A DNA stretch of 19,309 nt from an uncultured Sutterella sp. (GTDB lineage Bacteria > Pseudomonadota > Gammaproteobacteria > Burkholderiales > Burkholderiaceae_F): NCBI GenBank assembly GCA_900542805.1, contig UQOW01000021.1:1-19309 (forward strand), given 5' to 3'. Below the pieces are notes generated by a model. The model saw nothing but the letters and a program-made list of their open reading frames with translations, did not search any database and was not told where the DNA came from. Position numbers and translations under genes: made by a program. Below, one piece after another: positions 7,765-16,097 of this stretch. Position 1 is the first letter of the stretch. Each line of letters opens with the position of its first letter.

Positions 7765-7765
7765 T

Positions 7766-7947
7766 TGCGCCGACATTTTTAATCAAGTTCGCTTAACCGT
7801 TTTGTCTTGGAACGCAATTTTTGCTCAAGAACAGGAGTTAAGGGACTCGTTCGAGTAAAATCTCGCAGATTAAAGTGCACTTTTTGTGCCCGGCGGATTA
7901 ATCGACCGTAAGGTCGCTCAATCCCATTCGGAGTTTTCGTTTAAAAA
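7766..7947 (+). promoter_or_regulatory. Leader/promoter region of glgP with short inverted repeats
   Basis: No gene is visible here. It must contain the start signals for the glgP operon and perhaps part of those for glk. Three inverted repeats stand out: ACTCG-TT-CGAGT (7845-7856), GCAC-TTTTT-GTGC (7877-7889) and CGACC-GTAA-GGTCG (7903-7916), the last a stem closed by a GNRA-type tetraloop if transcribed. The glgP ATG at 7948 is preceded by CGGAG (7929-7933) at a long spacing of 14 nt. I could not pick out a convincing -35/-10 pair. Confidence 0.4.
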
Positions 7948-10413
7948 ATGTCAGAAAATCAAAAACGTACAGATAAGTCTCTTGCTTTAGGAAGCGAAAT
8001 CAAAGAAATCCTGCGTGATGTTTTGTCGCGCCCGGAGAATCGGACCAATGCGACGGAGCGCTATGTGGCGCTTTCGTATGCCGTGAGAAAACGCCTATCG
8101 GAGCGGTGGGTTAAAACGCAACTTGAAGACCAGGCTAACCACGCTCGTCGCATCTACTACATGTCGATGGAGTACCTGATCGGCCGGTCTCTTAATAACG
8201 CTCTGGCGGCCACGGGTTTAAAACAGGCAGCCCAAGAAGCCGTGCGAGCCGAAGGGTTCGAAGAGCTTTCCGATCTCCTCGAGTGTGAGCACGATGCGGC
8301 GCTCGGTAACGGCGGTTTAGGACGCCTTGCCGCGTGCTTTTTGGATTCTATGGCTACCCTTGAGCTTCCGAGCTGGGGCTACGGTATGCGCTACGAGTAC
8401 GGCATGTTCGCGCAGTCCATCGTTAACGGCTGTCAGGTCGAGCGACCCGATCAGTGGCTCGTTGACGGCGGCACGGTTTGGGAATTTCCGCGTTACAACA
8501 CCAGTTACACGATCCGTTTCGGCGGCAAAACCGAAGCGCGCGGCGTTGACGCCTGTGCTTGGCTCAATGCAACGGAAGTGACGGCAAGAGCCTATGACTT
8601 TGTCATTCCCGGTCACGGGACCGACCGCGTGAGCACCTTGCGTCTATGGAAGGCGTTTGCTCCCGAACAGATTGATTTGAATGCCTTTAATACCGGTGAC
8701 TATGCCCGTGCGTCGGGTGTGAAAAACCAGTTTGAGAACATCTCTTGGGTTTTGTACCCCAATGACAGTACGCCGCGCGGACGCGAGTTGCGCTTAAAGC
8801 AAGAGTACCTTTTTGTCTCGGCGTCCATGCAAGATATCCTCAAGCACCACATCGGTGAGTACGGAACGCTCGAAAATCTTTCGGACAAGATCGCCATTCA
8901 CCTAAACGATACGCACCCGGCGATTTCGGTTGCCGAACTCATGCGCCTTTTGGTCGATGAGCACTCCATGAGCTGGAAAGACGCCTGGGCGCAGTGCACC
9001 AAGATTTTCTCGTACACGAACCACACGCTCATGCCCGAGGCATTGGAAACCTGGTCCGTTCCGTTGATGAAGAGCCTGCTGCCGCGCCATATGGAAATCA
9101 TCTACCGGATCAACGCGGAATTCTTAGCGATGGTGCGGGAAAAATTCCCGGGCGATATTGATTTGGTGCGTCGCGTCTCGCTTATCGATGACGGCAACTA
9201 CACCGAAGAAAGTAAGCGCGTGCGCATGTCGCATTTGAGTATTGTGGCAAGCCATAAGGTTAACGGCGTTTCCAAACTTCACAGTAACCTGATGGTCAAG
9301 ACGATTTTTTCCGGATTTGCCAGAATCTTTCCCGATCGCTTTGACAACAAAACGAACGGCATTACGCAGCGTCGGTGGCTTGCGGAGGCCAATCCCGGCC
9401 TTGCAGCTGTTTTGGATAAGTACATCGGCACGAACTGGCGCTACAACTTAGACGAGGTGGCGGCCCTTCGTAAGGTTCTTGCCTCCGATAAGGCCGATAC
9501 CCTGTGTGATGAATTTATGGCCGTCAAACACGCCAATAAGGAGCACCTTGCCTCCTACGTGCGTCGTACGACCGGTGTGGAAATCAATCCTGCGGCCATA
9601 ATGGACGTGCAGGTCAAGCGCATTCACGAATACAAGCGGCAGCTTTTAAACGTCCTGCACGTTATTGCGCTTTATAACGACATTAAAGACGGTCGTTCTC
9701 ACCCGGCGCGTAACGTCATCTTCTCAGGCAAAGCCGCATCCTCCTACTACATGGCCAAGCTCATCATTCGCCTGATTAACGATGTAGCGCGCATTGTCAA
9801 TGCGGACCCGGCCGTGAACGGAAAACTGAAAGTGGCCTTTGTACCCAACTACAGCGTCTCGGCCGCCGAAGTGATTATCCCGGCAGCCGACCTTTCCGAG
9901 CAGATTTCGACGGCGGGCACGGAAGCCTCGGGTACGGGCAACATGAAACTTGCGTTAAACGGCGCCCTGACTATGGGTACCGAAGACGGCGCCACGATTG
10001 AAATTCGCGACAGCGTCGGGGCGGAAAACATTTTTATCTTCGGCAACACGGCCTCGCAAATCGACGAAATCCGCCGCCGGGGCTACAACCCGCGCGTGAT
10101 TTACCAAGGGAATGCTCGCCTTCGCCGCGTTTTAGACATGATTCGGACGGGATATTTCTCCCCCGAGCAGCCCGAGCGCTACGCCGACATCTTCGCAGGT
10201 CTTGTGGACTACGGGGACTACTACATGCTGCTTGCAGACTTTGAAAGCTACATAGCGGCTCAAGAGCGGGCCGAGGCGCTTTACGCCGATCCGAAGGCCT
10301 GGGCCAAGAAGGCACTTTTGAATGTGGCCGGCATGGGACCGTTTAGTTCCGACCGTACGATTCGCGACTACGCGCGCGATACCTGGAATCTGGAAAAATA
10401 TCTTAGAAAATAA
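7948..10413 (+). CDS. glgP: Glycogen phosphorylase, GT35
   Basis: Releases glucose-1-phosphate from the outer chains of glycogen using phosphate and pyridoxal phosphate. Length is 821 aa (E. coli about 815). RRIYYMSMEYLIGRSL lies near residues 67-82, followed by the GNGGLGRLAACFLDS active-site loop. IHLNDTHPAI and KRIHEYKRQLLN are the usual central motifs, and EASGTGNMKLALNGA contains the PLP Schiff-base lysine K667. The N-terminus is the short bacterial type without the extended AMP/phosphoserine regulatory arm of animal enzymes, so no control by phosphorylation is expected. It opens the plus-strand operon and ends 24 nt before glgB, which has its own GGGAG. Degradation by GlgP stops about four glucoses from a branch, the substrate of the GlgX domain encoded two genes later. 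MalP (maltodextrin phosphorylase) is the close alternative, but the glgB/glgX context favours GlgP. Confidence 0.95.
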   Translation: MSENQKRTDKSLALGSEIKEILRDVLSRPENRTNATERYVALSYAVRKRLSERWVKTQLEDQANHARRIYYMSMEYLIGRSLNNALAATGLKQAAQEAVRAEGFEELSDLLECEHDAALGNGGLGRLAACFLDSMATLELPSWGYGMRYEYGMFAQSIVNGCQVERPDQWLVDGGTVWEFPRYNTSYTIRFGGKTEARGVDACAWLNATEVTARAYDFVIPGHGTDRVSTLRLWKAFAPEQIDLNAFNTGDYARASGVKNQFENISWVLYPNDSTPRGRELRLKQEYLFVSASMQDILKHHIGEYGTLENLSDKIAIHLNDTHPAISVAELMRLLVDEHSMSWKDAWAQCTKIFSYTNHTLMPEALETWSVPLMKSLLPRHMEIIYRINAEFLAMVREKFPGDIDLVRRVSLIDDGNYTEESKRVRMSHLSIVASHKVNGVSKLHSNLMVKTIFSGFARIFPDRFDNKTNGITQRRWLAEANPGLAAVLDKYIGTNWRYNLDEVAALRKVLASDKADTLCDEFMAVKHANKEHLASYVRRTTGVEINPAAIMDVQVKRIHEYKRQLLNVLHVIALYNDIKDGRSHPARNVIFSGKAASSYYMAKLIIRLINDVARIVNADPAVNGKLKVAFVPNYSVSAAEVIIPAADLSEQISTAGTEASGTGNMKLALNGALTMGTEDGATIEIRDSVGAENIFIFGNTASQIDEIRRRGYNPRVIYQGNARLRRVLDMIRTGYFSPEQPERYADIFAGLVDYGDYYMLLADFESYIAAQERAEALYADPKAWAKKALLNVAGMGPFSSDRTIRDYARDTWNLEKYLRK

Positions 10414-10437
10414 CGCTTATCGGGAGTTTCTCAGCTT

Positions 10438-12624
10438 ATGAAACATGTTATTACGCTCGATCGCGCTCAAATTGATTCACTTCTTCGCGGCGATCACAGC
10501 GACCCGTTTTCCGTGCTCGGCCCGCATCGCGTCAAGCGCACGCTCGTCGTTCGCGCCGTGCTTCCCAATGCCGTTTCCGTGACGGCCGTCGATCCGAAAA
10601 CCGAGAAGCCGATTGCCGTCTTTAAGGAACCCGTTAAAGGGTACTTCGAGGCCCGCTTAGGAGCCAAAAAGGTCATTCGATACAAACTGAGGATTGACTG
10701 GGGCGCGGCCGTGCAGGTTACCGATGACCCGTACCGGTTCGGTCCCGTGATTTCCGACTCGGATATGTGGCTTTTGTCCGAAGGCACGCACAAGCGTCCG
10801 TGGACTTGTTTCGGGGCGCGGCCTTGTGTGATGGACGGCGTTGCCGGTGTAGCTTTTGCTGTTTGGGCGCCGGGAGTGCGCCGTGTGAGCGTGGTCGGGG
10901 ACTTTAACTCCTGGGACGGACGCCGTGCTCCGATGCGCTTAAGACGGGACGCTGGGGTTTGGGAAATCTTTCTGCCCGGGGTCCAGGAAGGACAGTGTTA
11001 CAAGTACGAAATTATTGCGGCTGACGGTCAGAAGTTGCCGCTCAAGGCAGACCCGTATGCGTTCCGTATGGAAATGCGCCCGGGCACGGCTTCGATTGTC
11101 TGCGCGTTACCCGAGCGCCCCAAACCGATTGCGGTGAAAAACCTTAACGGCTTTAATCGGCCCATGAGTATCTACGAAGTGCATTTAGGCAGTTGGATGC
11201 GTCACCCGAACGAGCGCTTTTACTACAACTGGGAGGAGCTTTCCGAGCGTCTTGTCGCGTACGTCAAAAAGATGGGTTTTACGCACATCGAGCTTTTGCC
11301 GGTGAGCGAACATCCCTTTGACGGATCGTGGGGCTATCAGGCACTGGGTCTGTATGCTCCGACGGCGCGCTTCGGGGCCCCCGAAGGGTTCGTGCACTTT
11401 GTCAGTACATGCCACGAAGCGGGAATCGGCGTGATTGTCGATTGGGTTCCGGCACACTTTCCGAAGGATGAGTCGGGCCTGGCGCGCTTTACCGGTGTTC
11501 CGCTTTACGAATATGCCGATCCGCGCGAGGGCGAACACAAAGATTGGGGTACCTATATCTATAACCTCGGACGTCGGGAAGTGCTCGAATACCTTGTCGG
11601 CAATGCACTTTTCTGGGCGGAAGTCTACGGGGTGGACGGACTAAGGGTCGACGCGGTCGCCTCGATGCTCTATCGCGACTACAGTCGCAAAGACGGTGAG
11701 TGGATTCCGAACGTGTACGGCGGTCGGGAAAACCTCGAATCGATTGCGTTCCTGAGGCGTGTTAACGAGACACTCGGACAGGAAGAACCGAACGTGGCCA
11801 CGTTCGCCGAAGAATCGACGGCCTGGCCTATGGTCTCTCGTCCGCCTTCGATGGGCGGCCTCGGTTTCCACTACAAGTGGAACATGGGCTGGATGCACGA
11901 CGTCTTAAATTACATGCACGAAGATCCGGTATATCGCCGTTGGCATCACAATGAGCTCACATTCGGACTCCTTTATGCGTACTCGGAAAACTTCGTCTTG
12001 CCGCTTTCGCACGACGAAGTGGTGCACGGTAAAGGGTCGCTTTTAGAGAAGATGTCGGGCGACGATTGGCAAAAATTTGCTAACTTGCGCGCCTTTTACG
12101 GCTTTATGTGGGCATACCCGGGCAAAAAGCTTCTCTTTATGGGCGGCGAATTTGCGCAGCGCCGTGAGTGGAACGACAACGCCGAGCTCGATTGGGGCCT
12201 ACTGCAGTACGACTCGCACAAGGGTGTTCAGCACTTAGTGACGGATTTAAATAAGGTCCTGAAAGAGACCCCCGCTCTTTATGAAAAAGATTGCGAATTC
12301 GGCGGCTTCGAGTGGCTTGATGTCGACGATAAGGATAACTCGGTTGTGGCCTTCGCACGTTGGGGGCAATCGGGCGATGAGTGTGTCGTCTGTATTTCGA
12401 ACTTTACGCCCGTGGTGCGGCATAACTATCGAATCGGTGTACCTAAGGCCGGAACGTATCGGGAAATTCTCAATACCGACAGTGCCTACTACTGGGGCAG
12501 TAACGTCGGAACGTCCGACGTTGCCGCCGTCGATTCCGAGGCAATTCCTTTTCACGGCAAGGATCAGTCCGTTAACGTGACGTTGCCGCCGCTGGCGACG
12601 ATTTATCTTAAATGGCATTCTTAG
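10438..12624 (+). CDS. glgB: 1,4-alpha-glucan branching enzyme, GH13_9
   Basis: Cuts alpha-1,4 chains and transfers the oligosaccharide to a 6-hydroxyl, making the branches of glycogen. Length is 728 aa, the same as E. coli GlgB. Two N-terminal beta-sandwich modules come first: N1 at about 1-110, containing SDPFSVLGPH, then a CBM48 at about 120-220. They are followed by the GH13 barrel and a C-terminal beta domain. Catalytic residues are D405 (nucleophile, in GLRVDAVAS), E458 (acid/base, in FAEEST) and D526 (in LSHDEVVHGK), matching the E. coli numbering. The presence of N1 marks the long, enterobacterial-type enzyme. The last codons overlap the start of the following gene by 13 nt. It is odd only in being grouped with the degradative genes and not with glgC/glgA, although this grouping is common enough. 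Confidence 0.96.
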   Translation: MKHVITLDRAQIDSLLRGDHSDPFSVLGPHRVKRTLVVRAVLPNAVSVTAVDPKTEKPIAVFKEPVKGYFEARLGAKKVIRYKLRIDWGAAVQVTDDPYRFGPVISDSDMWLLSEGTHKRPWTCFGARPCVMDGVAGVAFAVWAPGVRRVSVVGDFNSWDGRRAPMRLRRDAGVWEIFLPGVQEGQCYKYEIIAADGQKLPLKADPYAFRMEMRPGTASIVCALPERPKPIAVKNLNGFNRPMSIYEVHLGSWMRHPNERFYYNWEELSERLVAYVKKMGFTHIELLPVSEHPFDGSWGYQALGLYAPTARFGAPEGFVHFVSTCHEAGIGVIVDWVPAHFPKDESGLARFTGVPLYEYADPREGEHKDWGTYIYNLGRREVLEYLVGNALFWAEVYGVDGLRVDAVASMLYRDYSRKDGEWIPNVYGGRENLESIAFLRRVNETLGQEEPNVATFAEESTAWPMVSRPPSMGGLGFHYKWNMGWMHDVLNYMHEDPVYRRWHHNELTFGLLYAYSENFVLPLSHDEVVHGKGSLLEKMSGDDWQKFANLRAFYGFMWAYPGKKLLFMGGEFAQRREWNDNAELDWGLLQYDSHKGVQHLVTDLNKVLKETPALYEKDCEFGGFEWLDVDDKDNSVVAFARWGQSGDECVVCISNFTPVVRHNYRIGVPKAGTYREILNTDSAYYWGSNVGTSDVAAVDSEAIPFHGKDQSVNVTLPPLATIYLKWHS

Positions 12625-15600
12625 ATACTTTGACGTTTTGTGCCGGCGCCCGGATTTGTCCGGGCGTTTCGCTCAATAGCGACGGCGCAGACTTTGCGCT
12701 TTATTCGGAAAGTGCGCGTGCCGTGAGCGTAGTTTTGTTCGATGCGGACGGCGCTTCGCGCGCTTTTGCGCTCGTCCGGAAAGACAATCTTTGGGTCGGT
12801 CGTGTGCGCGGGGCTCTTGCCGGTATCCGTTACGGGTATCGCGTGCAAACAGGGCAGGGGCCGGGAAATAAACCGACCGACAGTCTTCTTCTTGATCCAT
12901 ATGCACCGGATATCACCGGGTGCTATGCGCGAGATGCCGCAGACGGCGCATGCGGGCTCTACGGTGTTTTGCCTGTGCCCGATACGTTCGACTGGGAAGA
13001 CGACAGGCCGCCGGCAACGCCGATTTCCGAATCCGTTTTCTATGAGGTCCACGTCAAAGGAGCCACCAAGCTCTTGTTTGATATTCCCGAAAAGATTCGG
13101 GGGACGTACGAGGCTCTCGCAAGTGTTCCTTTCGTAAAGCACCTAAAAGCGCTCGGCGTGACGGCCGTGGATTTACTCCCTGTGACCCAGGCAATCGATG
13201 AAGATCGCCTGAAGGCTCGGGGGTTACGCAATTATTGGGGTTACAACCCGATCTCGTTTTTTGCTTTGCAGCACCGGTATGCAGCCGATCCCGCACACGT
13301 GCGCGATGAATTTCGGCGCATGGTCAAGACCTTACATAAGGAAGGTCTGGAAGTGATTCTCGATGTGGTCTACAACCACACGGCAGAAACCGATGAGACG
13401 GGACCGACGCTCGGATTCCGCGGAATCGATAACAAAACCTATTACAAAGTACGAGCAGACAATCCCGATCTTTATGTCAACGATACCGGGTGCGGCAACA
13501 CCGTCAACGCGGCGCATCCGGTCGTCTTGGAGCTTATCTTAGAGTCGCTTCGCACCTGGGTGCGAATAATGCACGTCGATGGGTTTCGCTTTGACTTGGC
13601 GGCCACGTTAACACGCGAAAGCCGTTTTCTTGACGCGGTTCGAAGCGACCCGGTTTTACGGAACGTGAAACTCATTGCCGAGCCGTGGGACATAGGACCC
13701 GACGGCTACAGGCTCGGGCGCTTCGGCGCTCCATGGAGCGAATGGAATGACCGCTTTAGGGACGACGTGCGTGCGTTTTGGGTCACCAAAAGTGCTCCGA
13801 TCGGTGCCCTGGCGCAGCGCCTTTGTGCCTCAAGCGAAGTGTTCCGGCGCGACGGACGAGCTCCGCAGGCAAGCGTCAATTTCATTACGGCGCACGATGG
13901 GTTTACGCTATCGGACCTTGTGTCCTATAACGGCAAACATAATGAGGCCAACGGGGAGGAAAACCGCGACGGAACCGACCACAACTTAAGTTTTAATTGT
14001 GGCGTTGAGGGCGCGACGCGCGATGAAGCGGTACTTGAGCGTCGTCGCCTTTTAAGGCGCGCGCTTTTAGCCACACTTCTTTTGTCGCAGGGCGTCCCGA
14101 TGCTTCTTGCCGGGGATGAATTTGCGCACTCTCAAGGCGGTAACAACAACGCGTACTGTCAGGATAACCCGACGACGTGGCTCAGTTGGCACGAAAACGA
14201 GGCCGATGACGATACGACATTTATCGGAATGCTTTGCCGCATTCGCCGTGCATTCGGACAGTTTGAAAACACGTCTTGGCTCACAGGTTTGGTGAAAGAA
14301 GGTGAGCGGGATATCACATGGCTTACTCCCGATGCTCGGCCGATGAAGACGGCCGATTGGAGCGATAGGGCCGATACGCTCGGATTTTTGTTGGCACGAA
14401 AGGGACTGACGGGTCGCGTTCTTGTGTATTTGTATCGCCAAGAAGGGGAGCGCACCGTTAAGCTTCCTCTCGGTGATTGGACATGCATTCTGAAAACGGA
14501 AGACCCCAAGCCTGATTGTCTTTTCGAGTGCAGCGAGAGTCTTACGGTCACGGGCCCGGGTGTTACCGTTTTGTGTGAGAAAACCGAGCATTTACCGCGC
14601 CGAAGCGGCCTTATCATGCATGTGACATCTCTTGCCGGTCCCTTCGGGTCGGGCGATTTCGGCAAAGGAGCGCGCGACTTTATCGACTGGATGAAGCGCG
14701 GGAACCAAAAGCTTTGGCAAGTATTGCCGCTTACCGTCACGGGTGAAGGCAATTCCCCGTACATGGGGGAATCGGTTTTTGCAGGCAATGAGTTACTCAT
14801 TGACCTTGCGACACTTGTGCGCGAACGGTTACTTCTTCCTTCGGAACTTGCGGTAAAAGAGCCCTTTGATGAAGAGAAGGTCGATTTTGCCCGGGTTACG
14901 GCATTTCGAATCGACCGACTCAAGCGGGCAGCCTTTCGGTTCTTCTCGCAAAAGACGCTCCCGGAAGAGTTCGGAAAATTCGTTTGGCAGGAGCGCTATT
15001 GGCTTGAGGACTATGCGCTTTTTAAAGCAATTAAAACCGAACAAGCGGCTTTCGGACGTCGCAAGTGGCAAGATTGGCCTGAGGCATTACGGCGTCGCAA
15101 TCCGGAGGCCTTGAAAAAGGCTTCAATGCGCTTGATGCCGTCCGTTCGCTTCTGGCAATTTGCACAGTGGTGCTTTGCGCGACAGTACGAAGCGCTGCGT
15201 CAAACCGCACACGCATCAGGAATCGAAATCATCGGGGACCTACCGATTTTCGTTTCTCCGCAAAGTGCCGATGTGTGGTCGCATCCCGAACTTTTCCTTT
15301 TGGATGAATTCGGTAATCCCAAGGCCGTTTCCGGTGTTCCGCCCGATTACTTCAGTCCCACGGGGCAGCTTTGGGGCAATCCCCTTTACAACTGGCCTGC
15401 GCATGAAAAAGAGGACTATGCGTGGTGGACGGCGCGCCTTTCGCGTGCCGCCGATTTGTATGACATCGTTCGCATCGACCACTTCCGAGGCTTTGATGCC
15501 TATTGGTCGGTTCCGGCGCGCGCTCGGACCGCGCTTCACGGGCACTGGGAGAAAGGACCGGGAAGGAAACCCTTCGAACGTGTCATGAAGGCGCGTCCCG

Positions 15601-16079
15601 CGTTACGCTTTATTGCCGAAGACTTAGGGATTATCACGCCTTCGGTGCGCGCGCTACGCCGCACTTTGGGATTCCCCGGGATGCGGGTTTTGCAGTTTGC
15701 CTTTAGCGGCCAGATGGATAATCCGCACCTGCCGGGGAATGTCCCGGAAAACGCTGCGTACTTCCCGGGCACCCACGACAACAACACAATCCTCGGCTGG
15801 TACGAGGCGCTTGACGAGAGAGCCCGGCTGTCGGTCGATTCGGTGCTTGTCGGAGATGAACCGATTCACGTCAAGGCTCTTCGCGCCGTTTATGCCTCGC
15901 GGGCGTGTTATGCCGTGGCCTTGGTGCAAGATGTCCTGGGACTTGACGCGTCAGCGCGCATGAATCGACCGGGAGATGCAACGGGCTCTTGGGGTTGGCG
16001 CCTTAAAGGCGGGATGCTGACCGAGGAGGCCACTCGAAAACTGGCCGAACTTTCTGCACAATACGCAAGAAACCAATAG
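12612..16079 (+). CDS. Fused glycogen debranching enzyme GlgX / 4-alpha-glucanotransferase MalQ
   Basis: One uninterrupted 1155-aa frame carries two complete enzymes. Residues ~10-658 are GlgX (isoamylase-type GH13_11). It has a CBM48-like start, DVVYNHT and the GH13 triad D328 (FRFDLA), E357 (IAEPWD) and D429 (TAHDGF), plus the GlgX hallmark YCQDNPTTWLSW. Residues ~663-1155 are MalQ (GH77). This half begins RRSGLIMHVTSLAGPFGSGD, contains KLWQVLPLT and AGNELLID, and has the triad D956 (RIDHFRG), E1003 (IAEDLG) and D1056 (GTHDNN). The link between the last GlgX strand and MalQ is only about 8 residues. All catalytic residues are present, so both halves should work. GlgX cuts the maltotetraose stubs left by GlgP. 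MalQ would recombine them into longer dextrins plus glucose, returning substrate to GlgP and Glk. The MalQ half is the short ~500-residue type, without the extra N-terminal domain of E. coli MalQ. ATG 12612 lies inside the end of glgB with no strong Shine-Dalgarno, pointing to coupled translation. Confidence 0.95.
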   Translation: MAFLDTLTFCAGARICPGVSLNSDGADFALYSESARAVSVVLFDADGASRAFALVRKDNLWVGRVRGALAGIRYGYRVQTGQGPGNKPTDSLLLDPYAPDITGCYARDAADGACGLYGVLPVPDTFDWEDDRPPATPISESVFYEVHVKGATKLLFDIPEKIRGTYEALASVPFVKHLKALGVTAVDLLPVTQAIDEDRLKARGLRNYWGYNPISFFALQHRYAADPAHVRDEFRRMVKTLHKEGLEVILDVVYNHTAETDETGPTLGFRGIDNKTYYKVRADNPDLYVNDTGCGNTVNAAHPVVLELILESLRTWVRIMHVDGFRFDLAATLTRESRFLDAVRSDPVLRNVKLIAEPWDIGPDGYRLGRFGAPWSEWNDRFRDDVRAFWVTKSAPIGALAQRLCASSEVFRRDGRAPQASVNFITAHDGFTLSDLVSYNGKHNEANGEENRDGTDHNLSFNCGVEGATRDEAVLERRRLLRRALLATLLLSQGVPMLLAGDEFAHSQGGNNNAYCQDNPTTWLSWHENEADDDTTFIGMLCRIRRAFGQFENTSWLTGLVKEGERDITWLTPDARPMKTADWSDRADTLGFLLARKGLTGRVLVYLYRQEGERTVKLPLGDWTCILKTEDPKPDCLFECSESLTVTGPGVTVLCEKTEHLPRRSGLIMHVTSLAGPFGSGDFGKGARDFIDWMKRGNQKLWQVLPLTVTGEGNSPYMGESVFAGNELLIDLATLVRERLLLPSELAVKEPFDEEKVDFARVTAFRIDRLKRAAFRFFSQKTLPEEFGKFVWQERYWLEDYALFKAIKTEQAAFGRRKWQDWPEALRRRNPEALKKASMRLMPSVRFWQFAQWCFARQYEALRQTAHASGIEIIGDLPIFVSPQSADVWSHPELFLLDEFGNPKAVSGVPPDYFSPTGQLWGNPLYNWPAHEKEDYAWWTARLSRAADLYDIVRIDHFRGFDAYWSVPARARTALHGHWEKGPGRKPFERVMKARPALRFIAEDLGIITPSVRALRRTLGFPGMRVLQFAFSGQMDNPHLPGNVPENAAYFPGTHDNNTILGWYEALDERARLSVDSVLVGDEPIHVKALRAVYASRACYAVALVQDVLGLDASARMNRPGDATGSWGWRLKGGMLTEEATRKLAELSAQYARNQ

Positions 16080-16097
16080 CTAATCCGGAGGGCCCAC

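Larger units (their letters stand above)
7130..7765 (-). mobile_element. Decayed IS200/IS605-type element, internally deleted
   Basis: About 0.6 kb containing the truncated TnpB frame with a subterminal-type hairpin on each side (7152-7173 and 7743-7764). IS200/IS605 elements carry imperfect palindromes near both ends and no terminal inverted repeats, and TnpB-only members commonly have GC-rich stems closed by CTTCAG or CTTTAG-like loops. No TnpA (Y1 transposase) frame is present, so the relic could move only in trans, if at all. Exact ends cannot be fixed without an empty-site comparison. It sits precisely between two divergent glycogen operons. Confidence 0.5.
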
